Below are positions 1-8,718 of a stretch of 64,000 nt of DNA, piece by piece (within the stretch, counting starts at the first letter, position 1; each line of letters starts with the position of its first letter). The stretch comes from Paraburkholderia sp. SOS3 (GTDB taxonomy: Bacteria; Pseudomonadota; Gammaproteobacteria; Burkholderiales; Burkholderiaceae). The notes under the pieces were generated by a model that was given only the letters and a program-made list of their open reading frames with translations, had not been told where the DNA came from and did not search any database. A program made the position numbers and the translations under genes. The stretch covers positions 2,418,001 through 2,482,000 of the forward strand of contig NZ_CP018812.1 of the NCBI RefSeq assembly GCF_001922345.1, in the 5' to 3' direction.

Positions 1-2
1 TT

Positions 3-800
3 GTCGTGATGGCCGCGATCTGCCTGCCGGGCATGTGGGTCGTACTGAACGCGTTTCGCTCGAACGTCGCGATTCTGTCGAACCAGTCGCCGTTCGCCGC
101 CAGCAGCTACACGCTCGACAATTTCCGCGCGATGTTCGGCTTCGGGAAGATGGCGTCGCTGCCGATCGCGCAGTACTTCATCAACTCGCTGATCATTTCG
201 AGCGTGAGCACCGTTGCCGCACTTGCGGTCGGCGTGCTCGGCGGCTATGGGTTTGCGCGCTTCGACTTCCGCCGCAAGAACGTGCTGTTCGTGCTGCTGA
301 TGCTCACGCGCGCGATTCCCGGCATTGCCTTGTCGTTGCCGATTTTCATGCTGTGGGCGTGGACGGGACTGCTCGATACGCGCATCGGCGTGATCGTCGT
401 CTATCTCGCGATGAACGTGCCGTTCACCGTATGGCTGATCGACGGCTTTTTCCGCGAAGTGCCGATCGAACTGTCGCAAGCGGCGCTGATCGACGGCTGC
501 ACGCGCTGGCAGGCATTCTGGCGGGTCGAATTGCCGCTTGCCCGCTCGGGCATTGCATCGGCCGGCATCTTCGCGTTCCTCACGAGCTGGAACGAATTCG
601 CGCTCGCCACGCAGCTTTGCCGCAGTCCCGACACGAAGACGCTGCCGGTCGGTCTGATGGATTACACCGCGCAGTTTTCGGTCGATTGGGCCGGCATGTG
701 CGCGATGGCGGTCGTGATTATCGTGCCCGCGATCGTGCTGACATTCATCGTGCAGAAGCATCTGATCGCGGGGCTTACGCTTGGCGGCGTGAAAGGATAA
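3..800 (+). CDS. Carbohydrate ABC transporter permease (MalG type), 5'-partial
   Basis: Inner-membrane permease of a sugar importer. The reading frame is open to the left edge, and the protein starts inside what looks like the first membrane helix, so perhaps 10-20 residues are missing. Several hydrophobic helices follow, then the cytoplasmic EAA loop that docks on the ATPase (AALIDGCTRWQAFWRVELPL), typical of the MalG branch of binding-protein-dependent permeases. The C-terminus ends normally with TAA. A dehydratase-like enolase-superfamily gene and a rhamnose-type mutarotase gene follow on the same strand, so the imported substrate is probably a deoxy sugar or sugar acid. The ATPase, partner permease and binding protein are presumably just outside the window. 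The substrate cannot be read from this sequence. Confidence 0.9.
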   Translation, partial: VVMAAICLPGMWVVLNAFRSNVAILSNQSPFAASSYTLDNFRAMFGFGKMASLPIAQYFINSLIISSVSTVAALAVGVLGGYGFARFDFRRKNVLFVLLMLTRAIPGIALSLPIFMLWAWTGLLDTRIGVIVVYLAMNVPFTVWLIDGFFREVPIELSQAALIDGCTRWQAFWRVELPLARSGIASAGIFAFLTSWNEFALATQLCRSPDTKTLPVGLMDYTAQFSVDWAGMCAMAVVIIVPAIVLTFIVQKHLIAGLTLGGVKG

Positions 801-876
801 ATGCGCGTGAAGACGACTCGACCGCGGACGCGCCGCACGCCTCTCGACCTGGCGAACCCTGCAGGAGAACCCCGAC

Positions 877-1998
877 ATGACAAGAATCGACGCAGTTCAG
901 ATCCGGCAGGTCAACCTGCAGCCGAAGGTCAAACGGACCGATGCGATCCAGGCTTTCGTCGTGCAGGAGACCGTGCTCGTCACCGTGCGGTGCGACGACG
1001 GCAGCTGCGGCACGGGCTACACCTATACGATCGGAACCGGCGGCTCGTCGGTCGTCGCGCTATTGCGCGACCATCTCGCGCCGCAACTGATCGGCCGCGA
1101 CCCGGCCACTTTCGAAGCGATCTGGCGCGACCTGCTGTTTCATACGCACGCGACCGCAGTCGGCGCGATCACGAGCCTCGCGCTCGCCGCCATCGACACC
1201 GCGCTATGGGACCGCAATACGCGCGTGGCCGGCGTGCCGTTGTGGGTCGCGGCGGGCGGCGCGAAGCCGGCAACGCGCACCTATTCGACTGAAGGCGGCT
1301 GGCTGCATCTGTCCGGGCGCGAACTGATCGACCAGACCCTGCAGGCGCAGGCCGACGGCTTTCGCGGCGCAAAGCTCAAGGTTGGCCGGCCGCACGTATC
1401 GGAAGACGTGCGGCGCCTCGAAGCCGTGCGCGACGCAGTCGGCGACGATTTCGAACTGATGGTCGACGCGAATCAGGGCTTTACGCTTTCCGAAGCAATA
1501 CGCCGCGCGCATGCGTTCGAGCCGTTTCGTCTCGCATGGCTCGAAGAACCGTTGCCGGCGGAAAGCATCGATGCGCATCGGCGGCTCAACCTGGCCACGT
1601 CGGTGCCCGTCGCGATCGGCGAATCGCTGTATCACCCGGGCCAGTTCGGCGAATATATGAAAGCCGATGCGTGTTCGATCGTACAGGCGGACGTTGCGCG
1701 CATCGGCGGCATTACGCCGTGGCTGAAAGTCGCGCATGTGGCCGAAGCACTGAACCTCGATATCTGTCCGCATTTCCTGATGGAACTGCATGTCAGCCTG
1801 TGCGCGGCGGTGCCGAACGCGACGTGGGTCGAGTACATTCCGCAGCTCGATTCGCTCACGCATTCGCGCGTACGCATCGACGAAGGCTACGCGTACGCGC
1901 CGAACGAGCCCGGCATCGGCATCGATTGGGACTGGGATGCGATTCGCGCCGCGCAACATGTGGAACACGCAGTGAATGCAGCCGACGCGCTGGCGTAA
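877..1998 (+). CDS. Enolase-superfamily sugar-acid dehydratase (mandelate racemase group)
   Basis: A 373-residue member of the mandelate racemase/muconate lactonizing family, which abstracts the alpha proton of a carboxylate held on Mg2+. All catalytic positions are present: Lys166 and Lys168 in a KLK motif, metal ligands Asp197, Glu223 and Glu249, and His299 in CPHFLMELH. Their spacing almost matches mandelate racemase. The start is ATG at 877 with AGGAG about 9 bases upstream. It lies 76 bases after the permease gene and before an L-rhamnose mutarotase-type gene, so dehydration of a deoxy-sugar acid (fuconate- or rhamnonate-like) is a reasonable inference. At 373 residues it is shorter than typical L-fuconate dehydratases. 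Within the superfamily the substrate is not set by these motifs, so I leave it open. Confidence 0.88.
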   Translation: MTRIDAVQIRQVNLQPKVKRTDAIQAFVVQETVLVTVRCDDGSCGTGYTYTIGTGGSSVVALLRDHLAPQLIGRDPATFEAIWRDLLFHTHATAVGAITSLALAAIDTALWDRNTRVAGVPLWVAAGGAKPATRTYSTEGGWLHLSGRELIDQTLQAQADGFRGAKLKVGRPHVSEDVRRLEAVRDAVGDDFELMVDANQGFTLSEAIRRAHAFEPFRLAWLEEPLPAESIDAHRRLNLATSVPVAIGESLYHPGQFGEYMKADACSIVQADVARIGGITPWLKVAHVAEALNLDICPHFLMELHVSLCAAVPNATWVEYIPQLDSLTHSRVRIDEGYAYAPNEPGIGIDWDWDAIRAAQHVEHAVNAADALA

Positions 1999-2088
1999 GG
2001 CGTTCGTCGCGATTGCACGCCTCGGCGGTACTCGCGCGGCAGTCCGGGTACGATAGGCGCTCCTCGAACTCATGCAACGGAGCTTTGG

Positions 2089-2421
2089 ATGCGCAAGATG
2101 GCCATGCTGATCGGCATCGCGCCGGAGAAAATCGCCGAATACAAGGCGCTGCACGCGGCGGTATGGCCTGCCGTTCTCGCGCGGATCCGGCAATCGAATA
2201 TCCGCAATTACTCGATCTTTTTACGCGAGCCGGAGAATCTGCTGGTTGGATATTGGGAATATCACGGCGACGATTTCAATGCCGACATGGCGGCGATCGC
2301 GGCGGACCCTGAAACGCAGCGCTGGTGGGAACTCACCGCGCCTTGCCAGACACGGCTTGCGAGCGCGAAAGATCACGAACAGTGGTCGATGATGGAGCAG
2401 GTGTTCGATCTCGACGCCTGA
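2089..2421 (+). CDS. rhaM: L-rhamnose/L-fucose mutarotase family protein (RhaM type)
   Basis: A 110-residue ferredoxin-fold protein of the RhaM family, which interconverts the alpha and beta anomers of 6-deoxy-L-sugars so that downstream enzymes receive the right form. The family pattern is visible: an N-terminal strand, then KIAEYKALHAAVWPAVLARI, a conserved NYSIFL strand, a central GYWEYHGDDF segment and a C-terminal WWELTAPCQTRL stretch. Length agrees with the family (about 104-110). It follows the enolase-superfamily gene by 90 bases on the same strand and probably closes the same catabolic operon. Family members in Burkholderiaceae act in L-fucose as well as L-rhamnose pathways, so the symbol denotes the family rather than a proven sugar. 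Confidence 0.88.
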   Translation: MRKMAMLIGIAPEKIAEYKALHAAVWPAVLARIRQSNIRNYSIFLREPENLLVGYWEYHGDDFNADMAAIAADPETQRWWELTAPCQTRLASAKDHEQWSMMEQVFDLDA

Positions 2422-2430
2422 TCGTCAGCG

Positions 2431-2460
2431 CGGGCCGGCATGGGCCGGCACGGGCCGGAC
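2431..2460. repeat. Three tandem copies of a 10-bp GC-rich unit
   Basis: Three adjacent decamers, CGGGCCGGCA, TGGGCCGGCA and CGGGCCGGAC, lie just after the mutarotase stop and before the convergent MarR-GNAT gene. Each unit contains GGCC and CCGG palindromes, so the transcript could fold. There is no T-run, so I do not call an intrinsic terminator. Confidence 0.6.
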
Positions 2461-2517
2461 GGCGCAACGCCGTGCGCCGGTTCGCGCCGCGCCCGACCAT
2501 CGCCAGAGATGGGGCGC

Positions 2518-3513
2518 CTAGCCGCGCGGCTCGCCGCGCGACGGCCGGTTGAAACGCTGCTCGACCACCGGCTGTCCCCAATGCATGCCTTCGGCTTCAT
2601 GCGTGAGCACGAAGCCTTCAGATTCGTATAGATGGCGCGCGGCGTCGAGCCCTTTGAATGTCCATAGAAACGTCTCGTCGAAGCGCGCATCGACGTAATT
2701 GAGCGCCTTCGCGAGCAGACGGCGCCCAACGCCGGTGCCGCGCACTGCATCGTCGACGATAAACCAGCGCAGGTGCGCTTTGCCGGTCGCCTCGTCGCCG
2801 TCGATCGCGATCGACGCGAGCGTGCGGCCATCTTCCACGTAGCACCACAGCTCCTTGCCGCTTGCGGGCAACCGGTAGGCGAAGTCGGCCAGTTCCGATG
2901 CGACGCGCCGCTCGAAAAACGCGCCGAAGCCCGACTCGCGCGCGTAGTAACGCCCATGCAGGGCTGCTATGTCGCCGATGCAGCCGGGCCGGTAGCCCGC
3001 CTCGATCTGCCCGGTCGGCACGAGTACCGGCGCGCTGCGCGCCGTGTTGCCCGCGTCGTTATCGAGCGCGAGCGCGTCCGCATAGAGCGCGAGCGATCGC
3101 ACGAGCGCCTGCTGGTCCTCCGGCACCAGCTTGCGCAATGCGTTCGACACCTGGTCGGTCGCGAAGCGGTCGATCTTTCTGCGCAGTTTTTGCCCGGCTT
3201 CGGTCAGATAAAGCAGCGACGAACGCGCGTCGTCGCTCGAGGCCTCGCGGTAGACAAGGCCCGCTTCCTCGAGCTTCGCCAGTTGCCGGCTCGTATTCGA
3301 TTTGTCGAGCCGCAGCAGATTCGCGAGGTCGCGCGCCGGCATGCCCGGCGCGCCGCCGATCTCGAGAATCGCGTGGCAGGCGGACGGCGCGAGCTCGCTG
3401 TTGGCGAGCGTCGAGCGCATGAAGCCGAGTTCGCGCACGAGTTTGCGCGAGAATTCGCGCAGTTCGAGGATCGTGCGGTCGCGCGGTTTTTCGTGTTGTG
3501 CGACGTAATCCAT
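2518..3513 (-). CDS. MarR-type regulator fused to a GNAT acetyltransferase
   Basis: A 331-residue two-domain protein. Residues about 30-150 form a MarR winged helix, with the recognition region ARDLANLLRLDKSNTSRQLA and the wing near YREASSDDARSSLLYLT. Residues about 175-320 form a GNAT acetyltransferase, with the acetyl-CoA loop region DDAVRGTGVGRRLLAKAL and a C-terminal ARHLYESEGFVLTHEAEGM strand-helix. This fusion is a known family, usually annotated as bifunctional regulator/N-acetyltransferase, with targets mostly unknown. The start is ATG at 3513 with CAGGAG upstream. Its promoter contains two TTGC-N5-GCAA inverted repeats that suit a dimeric MarR protein, suggesting autorepression. It converges on the mutarotase gene and lies downstream of the MFS gene on the same strand but has its own promoter. 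Confidence 0.9.
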   Translation of the reverse strand: MDYVAQHEKPRDRTILELREFSRKLVRELGFMRSTLANSELAPSACHAILEIGGAPGMPARDLANLLRLDKSNTSRQLAKLEEAGLVYREASSDDARSSLLYLTEAGQKLRRKIDRFATDQVSNALRKLVPEDQQALVRSLALYADALALDNDAGNTARSAPVLVPTGQIEAGYRPGCIGDIAALHGRYYARESGFGAFFERRVASELADFAYRLPASGKELWCYVEDGRTLASIAIDGDEATGKAHLRWFIVDDAVRGTGVGRRLLAKALNYVDARFDETFLWTFKGLDAARHLYESEGFVLTHEAEGMHWGQPVVEQRFNRPSRGEPRG

Positions 3514-3554
3514 CGTGAGTCTCCTGTTTATTGCTGAGATCCAGCCGCTTCTTT

Positions 3555-3602
3555 TTGGTTGCGATGTGCAACCAATATAATTGCGGATCGCAACTTGTTC
3601 AA
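3555..3602 (-). promoter_or_regulatory. Promoter of the MarR-GNAT gene with two inverted-repeat operators
   Basis: Read on the minus strand there is a -35 box TTGAAC (3602-3597), exactly 17 bases, then a -10 box TATATT (3579-3574). Two related 13-mers of the form TTGC-N5-GCAA overlap it. One, TTGCGGATCGCAA (3581-3593), sits in the spacer. The other, TTGCGATGTGCAA (3559-3571), extended by flanking bases to 8-bp arms (3555-3562 and 3568-3575), sits just past the -10 box. Their centres are 22 bp apart, about two helical turns. Binding at either would block RNA polymerase, as expected for MarR autorepression. Confidence 0.72.
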
Positions 3603-3754
3603 GCGGTTTTTTCAGGAGACTTTTTAACTGGGCGGGGCCGAGTCGCGACCGCGAAGCACAAAAGCAAGCGCGCGGTATTCAACCGTTCGAGACCGGCTGG
3701 ATACCGCGCGTTTTGAAATCGCTCGCCGCCCGCGTACGGGCCATTCTCTTTGCG

Positions 3755-5119
3755 TCAGTCAGGCATGCCCTGCCCACGCGTTTCCGGCAAAAACCACGGC
3801 AGCACGATACCGATCACATAAACGGAACCGAGCGCCATCGCCGCTTGCGGCACGCCGCCGAACGACTTGATCATGCTGCCCGCGATGATCGGAAAGACCC
3901 ATGCGATCAGCCGCGCCGCGTTGAAGACGAAGCTGATCGCGGTGGAGCGCACGGTGCTCGTGAACAGTTCGCACGGATAGATCGCCATCCACACGTACGC
4001 ACAACCAAGCGTGAAGAAGCCGTTGACCGGTGCGACGACCATCATTGCTTCGACACTACCCGTGAATCTGTAGGTAATCACCGTCGTCACGAGCGAGCCG
4101 ACGAAGCTCAACGACAGAAACGCCTTGCGGCCGATTGCATCGATGATGAAGCCTGCGACCATATACGCGACGATCGCGCCGATCGTGTACGAGATCGAAA
4201 CCTTCGAGCCCCACGACAGCGGATCGGCAACATGCTCGGCTTTGGCAATGGCCACCGTATGCGTCGGCAGCCAGCTCGAGATCGCCCACCAGCCAACCGT
4301 CGTAACGATCGACAGCACGAGCAAAATAACGGTGCGGCGCGCGGCCTCGCGCTCGTTGAACAGTTGCGTGAGCGTGAAAGGCCGCTTGTCGCTGTGCATG
4401 ACCGCATTCGCGCCGCGTTGCGCAGACGCCGTTGCCGACGTCGCGTTCCAGCGCTTCTCGCGCACCGCGCGCTGCCATTTCTCCGATTCGTTCACGCCGC
4501 GCCGGATGTACAGCACGAATAGCGCGGGCACCGCGCCGAGCACGAACATCAGCCGCCAGGTTTCGGCGCCGAGCGGATGCAGCGTCGACATCGCGTACCA
4601 GACGACCGCCGCCGTCAGCGTGCCCCAGCCGAAGCCCGATTGCAGAAAGCCCGCGCCTTTCGCCCGCGCTTGCTCGGGCCACGTCTCGGAAAGCAGCGCA
4701 ATGCCCGTGCTCCACTCGCTGCCCATCGCGAGGCCCGTCACGAAGCGCAACGCGCACAAGGTCCAGACCGTGTCGGAGAACGCGGTGAAACCGGAGAAAA
4801 GCGCGTATAACAGGACCGACCACAGCATCATGCGCTTGCGGCCGACGTAGTCGGCGAGAATGCCGCCGACAAGGCCGCCGATGCCCCAGCCGAGCAGCGT
4901 GATGCCGATCACGAGCCCGGCATAGATAGTCGACGATGCAGCCTGCGCCGGCGTCAACACCGAGTGCAGCATCGGCGCGAGCACGACGACGAGCACGAGC
5001 GCCTCATAGCCGTCGAAGATCCAGCCGAGAAAACTCGCGCGCAGCACACGCCAGTGCATCGCCGTCAAACCGTCGTACCAGCGGCCGCGTGAGCCGACCG
5101 CAATGTGCCCTTGTTCCAT
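3755..5119 (-). CDS. MFS transporter (sugar/carboxylate:H+ symporter type)
   Basis: A 454-residue carrier of the major facilitator superfamily with about twelve membrane helices in two halves. The signature loop between helices 2 and 3 is clear (GGILADYVGRKRMML), and the matching loop in the second half is FIIDAIGRKAF. The N-terminus WIFDGYEALVL resembles the NanT/Jen-like branch that carries sialate or short carboxylates. The start is the ATG at 5119, with GGAGAC upstream; the frame stays open further upstream only as a shadow of the neighbouring oxidoreductase gene. It is co-directional with that gene, 68 bases away, so a shared transcript is likely. The substrate is not determinable. Confidence 0.87.
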   Translation of the reverse strand: MEQGHIAVGSRGRWYDGLTAMHWRVLRASFLGWIFDGYEALVLVVVLAPMLHSVLTPAQAASSTIYAGLVIGITLLGWGIGGLVGGILADYVGRKRMMLWSVLLYALFSGFTAFSDTVWTLCALRFVTGLAMGSEWSTGIALLSETWPEQARAKGAGFLQSGFGWGTLTAAVVWYAMSTLHPLGAETWRLMFVLGAVPALFVLYIRRGVNESEKWQRAVREKRWNATSATASAQRGANAVMHSDKRPFTLTQLFNEREAARRTVILLVLSIVTTVGWWAISSWLPTHTVAIAKAEHVADPLSWGSKVSISYTIGAIVAYMVAGFIIDAIGRKAFLSLSFVGSLVTTVITYRFTGSVEAMMVVAPVNGFFTLGCAYVWMAIYPCELFTSTVRSTAISFVFNAARLIAWVFPIIAGSMIKSFGGVPQAAMALGSVYVIGIVLPWFLPETRGQGMPD

Positions 5120-5187
5120 CTGCTTTGTCTCCAATGTACTTGCCTGCGTGTTGCCGCCGTTCTGCGCCGGCTTATCGCGTTTCTCTT

Positions 5188-6303
5188 TTATCGCTGTCCG
5201 AACGACGCGCCGCTGAACACCTTGTTCACGCCACGCGGTTCGCTGCGCCAGTATTGCGGCGGCGCCGTCACGCTTGCGCCAAGTTCTGCCGCCGCATGCC
5301 ATGGCCAGCGCGGATCCCACAGTACCGCGCGAGCCAGCGCGATAAGATCGGCCTCGCCGCTGCGAATCACCTTGTCCGCTTCGGCGGCCTGCGTAACGAG
5401 GCCGACGCCCACCGTCGTCATACCGGTGGCCTCGCGCACCGCTTTCGCAAACGGAATCTGATAATGAGGCCCAAGCGGGATTTTCTGCAACGGCGACAAG
5501 CCGCCCGTCGACACGTCGATCCAGTCGCAGCCGAGTTGCTTCAGGCGTTGCGCGAGTTCGATCGTCCCTTCGAGATCCCAGCCGCCGTCCACCCAGTCGG
5601 TCGCCGAGACGCGCACGCCGAGCGGCTTGTCCGCGGGCCACGCGGCGCGCACCGCCTCGAATACCTCGAGCGGAAAGCGCATGCGGTTTTCGAGCGAGCC
5701 GCCGTATTCGTCGCTGCGCCGATTCGACAGCGGCGACAGAAACTGGTGCAGCAGGTAGCCATGCGCGAAGTGCAATTCGATCGCGGCAAGTCCGACGCGC
5801 GCGGCGCGCCGCGCACTTGCTGCAAACGCGTCGCGAATACGCTGCAAGCCGTCGCGATCGAGTGCGGCGGGCGTCGCTTCGCCGTCGCGTTGCGCGACCG
5901 GCGACGGCGCGACGGTCTGCCAGCCGCCGTTTTCGGCGGCAATCAGCGTGCCGCCGCGCCACGGCGGTTCGCTCGATGCCTTGCGCCCCGCGTGGTTCAA
6001 CTGGACGCCGATCGGCATGCCGCTGAATTCGCGCACGTCGTCGAGCACGCGCGCGAGCGCGCGCTCGTTGTCGTCCGAATAGAGGCCGAGGCAGTGCGGC
6101 GTAATGCGGCCCGCCGCTTCGACCGCGGTCGCTTCGAGCAGCATCATCGCTGCGCCGCTCTGCGACAGATTGCCGACATGGATGCGATGCCATGCGCTCG
6201 CTGAACCGTCGATCGCGCTGTACTGGCACATCGGGCTGATCACGATACGGTTCGCCAGTTCGAGCGAACCGAGCTTCAAAGGAGAGAAAAGGGTTGCGTC
6301 CAT
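5188..6303 (-). CDS. Old yellow enzyme, YqjM-type NADH:flavin oxidoreductase
   Basis: A 371-residue FMN-dependent ene reductase that reduces activated C=C bonds with NAD(P)H. The class marker is the N-terminal SPMCQYSA segment with Cys26 and Tyr28 at exactly the YqjM positions. The substrate-binding region [19 protein letters not shown] carries the two active-site histidines, followed by the family pattern [13 protein letters not shown]. The ATG at 6303 (MDATLF) is chosen; a TTG 18 bases upstream is possible but has no ribosome binding site. The MFS gene follows on the same strand, and a LysR gene diverges on the other side. It may process electrophilic or aromatic compounds, but the physiological substrate is unknown. 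Confidence 0.9.
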   Translation of the reverse strand: MDATLFSPLKLGSLELANRIVISPMCQYSAIDGSASAWHRIHVGNLSQSGAAMMLLEATAVEAAGRITPHCLGLYSDDNERALARVLDDVREFSGMPIGVQLNHAGRKASSEPPWRGGTLIAAENGGWQTVAPSPVAQRDGEATPAALDRDGLQRIRDAFAASARRAARVGLAAIELHFAHGYLLHQFLSPLSNRRSDEYGGSLENRMRFPLEVFEAVRAAWPADKPLGVRVSATDWVDGGWDLEGTIELAQRLKQLGCDWIDVSTGGLSPLQKIPLGPHYQIPFAKAVREATGMTTVGVGLVTQAAEADKVIRSGEADLIALARAVLWDPRWPWHAAAELGASVTAPPQYWRSEPRGVNKVFSGASFGQR

Positions 6304-6621
6304 CGATGCGATTGAGTTCAACCGATTGAATGAAATGAAAACCGCGGGCGAGCCGATTGCACGAGGCCGTTGCCGTCATGCTGCGGTGCCGGCTGTCTGT
6401 ATGGGCTTCGCGACATGCGATGGCTCGCTGCCGCAAACGCCGCCTGCGATCGTCCGCACGCGACGCTGCACGGGTTATAGAATGCGGTTTGGCGCACGAT
6501 TTGAGAATTTCTGATTATTCAGTGCAGCCATCGTCAATCGAGATGGATGCCGATGGCCGATAGCCTGCCGCCAGAACCGCCGAGAAACCAGGGGAAACCC
6601 GTACACAAAGGGTGTTAGAGC
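6304..6621. other. Divergent intergenic region between OYE and LysR genes
   Basis: About 318 bases with no convincing gene. It must hold promoters for both flanking genes. The most AT-rich part is around 6501-6520, where GAAT (6505-6508) and ATTC (6517-6520) form a weak dyad that could be part of a LysR site. I see no intrinsic terminator or RNA gene. Confidence 0.5.
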
Positions 6622-7608
6622 ATGCGCATCCCGGAGGAGCGTCCGCTGCGCTTCGATATCGAGTCGCTGCGGATTTTTGTCGCCGTCGTCGAAGAAGGCA
6701 GCATCGCGGCAGCATCGGGACGCATGCATCTGGTCGCGTCGGCGGTCAGCAAGCGCGTGTCGGATCTCGAAGCCGAGGCCGGCACGCCGCTGCTCTATCG
6801 GCATAGCCGCGGCGTGCTCGCCACGCCGGCCGGGGACGCACTCTATCATCATGCGAAGCGGCTCGTCGAGCATCTGCAGCAGATCTCCGACGAGTTGTCC
6901 GAATACTCGCAAGGCTTGCGCGGCCATGCGCGGATCTACGTGAATTTCACTGCGATGGTGCTGTACCTGCCCGCGGCGCTGAACTCGTTCTTGCATGTGA
7001 ATCCGCAAGTGCGCGTCGATATGGTCGAGAAGACCAGCGACGAAGTCGTGCAGGCGATCTCGAGCGGCGTCGCCGACCTCGGCATCTGCGCCGCGTCGCG
7101 CGATGCGCTCGGCGACCTGCAGGTGCGGCCGTATCGCGTCGACAAACTGGTTCTGATCGTGCCGAAGGCGCACCGTTTCGCCGACCGCGCGCGCGTCGCC
7201 TTCGACGAAACGCTCGACGACGATTTCGTTTGCATGCCGTACGGCACGTCGATTCCGAAGCTGTGCCGCGCGGCCGCCGAACGCGCAGACCGGCGCATGC
7301 GCGTGCGCATCGAGGTGACAAGCTTCGAGGGCGTGCGCAACATGGTCGGCGCAGGCCTCGGCATCGGGGTGCTGCCCGAACAAGGCGTGATGCCTTATCT
7401 CGAGTCGGCGGGCATACGCGCAGTCGAACTCGAAGAACCGTGGGCGTTCCGGCCGCTCGTGATCGTCGCGCGCAACTTCGACACGCTGCCGATGCCGGCC
7501 CGCATTCTTGTCGATCATCTGCAGAAGGAGGCGGCCGCCGCCGTGCCGGCTGTTGTGCCGGATGTTGTGCCGACCGCGGAATCAACCACCGGGCCGCGCG
7601 CGGCGTGA
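6622..7608 (+). CDS. LysR-family transcriptional regulator
   Basis: A 328-residue LysR regulator. The N-terminal winged helix-turn-helix spans residues about 11-70 (LRIFVAVVEEGSIAAASGRM, then SAVSKRVSDLE), followed by a linker helix and the periplasmic-binding-protein-like effector domain with its typical features (SSGVADLGICA, and GAGLGIGVLPEQGV near the C-terminus). The last 25 residues are Ala/Pro/Val-rich and not part of the fold. It is transcribed away from the old yellow enzyme gene, and LysR proteins commonly control the divergent neighbour, so the OYE/MFS pair is the natural candidate target. The start is the ATG at 6622, which has no strong ribosome binding site. Confidence 0.92.
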   Translation: MRIPEERPLRFDIESLRIFVAVVEEGSIAAASGRMHLVASAVSKRVSDLEAEAGTPLLYRHSRGVLATPAGDALYHHAKRLVEHLQQISDELSEYSQGLRGHARIYVNFTAMVLYLPAALNSFLHVNPQVRVDMVEKTSDEVVQAISSGVADLGICAASRDALGDLQVRPYRVDKLVLIVPKAHRFADRARVAFDETLDDDFVCMPYGTSIPKLCRAAAERADRRMRVRIEVTSFEGVRNMVGAGLGIGVLPEQGVMPYLESAGIRAVELEEPWAFRPLVIVARNFDTLPMPARILVDHLQKEAAAAVPAVVPDVVPTAESTTGPRAA

Positions 7609-7699
7609 CGATCCGAAAGAGAAACTAGACGCGGCTTCAAACGCGACATTCAAAGCGCGGTTCTGCACCCGCCTCACATCGCTTGCAAGCTCCTTCCGT

Positions 7700-8512
7700 T
7701 CACACGAGACGTGCAAGAAACGATTGCACCGCGCCATTGAAAAGCGCTGGCCGTTGCAGCGGCGCGAAATGACTGACGCCTTCCAGTCCCAGCCACTGCG
7801 CACCGGGAATGCTGCGGGCAAGATATTCCGCGTGTTCGCGCGTGATGAATTCGTCATGCTCGCTATGCGCGATCGTCACCGGCACGCGAATTCGCGCGAG
7901 TTCATGCACGCTCCAGTTCGGCTGCGTCTTCTGCATCGTGCTGACTGCTTCGACGAAAGCGTCGAACTGCTGCGGCGTGGCCGAAAGCTGCGCATAGTCC
8001 TTCACATGCCTCGCAAAGCAGTGGTCGATCACCGGCGTGGCGACAAACGGTTTCGCACCACCGGGGTCCATATTGCAGCCGAAGAAGAACACGCCCGCCA
8101 CACGCTCGGGCGCTTGAGCCGCGAGTATCAGCGAGGTGCATGCGCCGTCGCTCCACCCGATCAACGCAGCGCGTTCGATACGCAGTGCATCGAGCACCGC
8201 GCGGACGTCCGATGCCATCAATTCATAGCTGTATGGCCGCGCGTCGCGCGTGCTGCGTCCGTGTCCGCGGCTGTCGATCGTGACGACGTAGTGCCCTGCC
8301 GCCACTAACGCCGGGATCTGGTAACCCCAATTTCCGCTGTGACCGAGGCCGCCATGCAGCAGCACGACCGGCACTCGATCGCCGCGCGGCCCGCAAGCGG
8401 CATACCAGATCCTTGCTCCGTCATGGTCGATGTGGCCTTCACGCCGGCTCGCCGGTAACGGCGGTGCGCCCGCGGCAGCGAACTGCGCCAGGTCGTCGTC
8501 GAATGAATCCAT
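7700..8512 (-). CDS. Alpha/beta-fold hydrolase
   Basis: A 270-residue cytoplasmic hydrolase. The oxyanion-hole motif is VVLLHGGLGHSGNW, the nucleophile elbow is GWSDG (GxSxG, Ser nucleophile), the acid is probably the Asp in HSEHDEF, and the catalytic His is in GVSHFAP. The start is the ATG at 8512 (MDSFDDD), chosen because GGAG lies 8-11 bases upstream; an upstream in-frame extension has no ribosome binding site and is compositionally unlike the protein. It is convergent with the LysR gene and divergent from an exported hydrolase gene. The substrate is unknown; general esterase or lactonase activity is typical. Confidence 0.88.
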   Translation of the reverse strand: MDSFDDDLAQFAAAGAPPLPASRREGHIDHDGARIWYAACGPRGDRVPVVLLHGGLGHSGNWGYQIPALVAAGHYVVTIDSRGHGRSTRDARPYSYELMASDVRAVLDALRIERAALIGWSDGACTSLILAAQAPERVAGVFFFGCNMDPGGAKPFVATPVIDHCFARHVKDYAQLSATPQQFDAFVEAVSTMQKTQPNWSVHELARIRVPVTIAHSEHDEFITREHAEYLARSIPGAQWLGLEGVSHFAPLQRPALFNGAVQSFLARLV

Positions 8513-8718
8513 GCTGACCGTCTCCGTGTGCTTTATCGCAATGCTTTGTCTTCGTGTCTCGCCGGGTCCGCTGCGATTTCTTTCTCTCTTGCCCAGGAAT
8601 TCGCGCGCATGTCCGGTGTTATGCCACATGCCATGCACGTTTACCGCCGTTCACGAATGACGAACGACACCCGCATGGCACGCAATCGGAATGCGTTTCC
8701 AACCGGAGAAAATCAGTT

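Noticed and set aside
3755..6436. One continuous minus-strand frame of 893 codons joining the MFS gene to upstream sequence
   Set aside because: The upstream 439 codons are Arg-rich antisense-frame sequence overlapping the old yellow enzyme gene; the MFS protein starts at 5119 with its own ribosome binding site.
8554..8718. Upstream extension of the exported hydrolase
   Set aside because: The extension has no ribosome binding site and would hide the signal peptide that starts at 8719.
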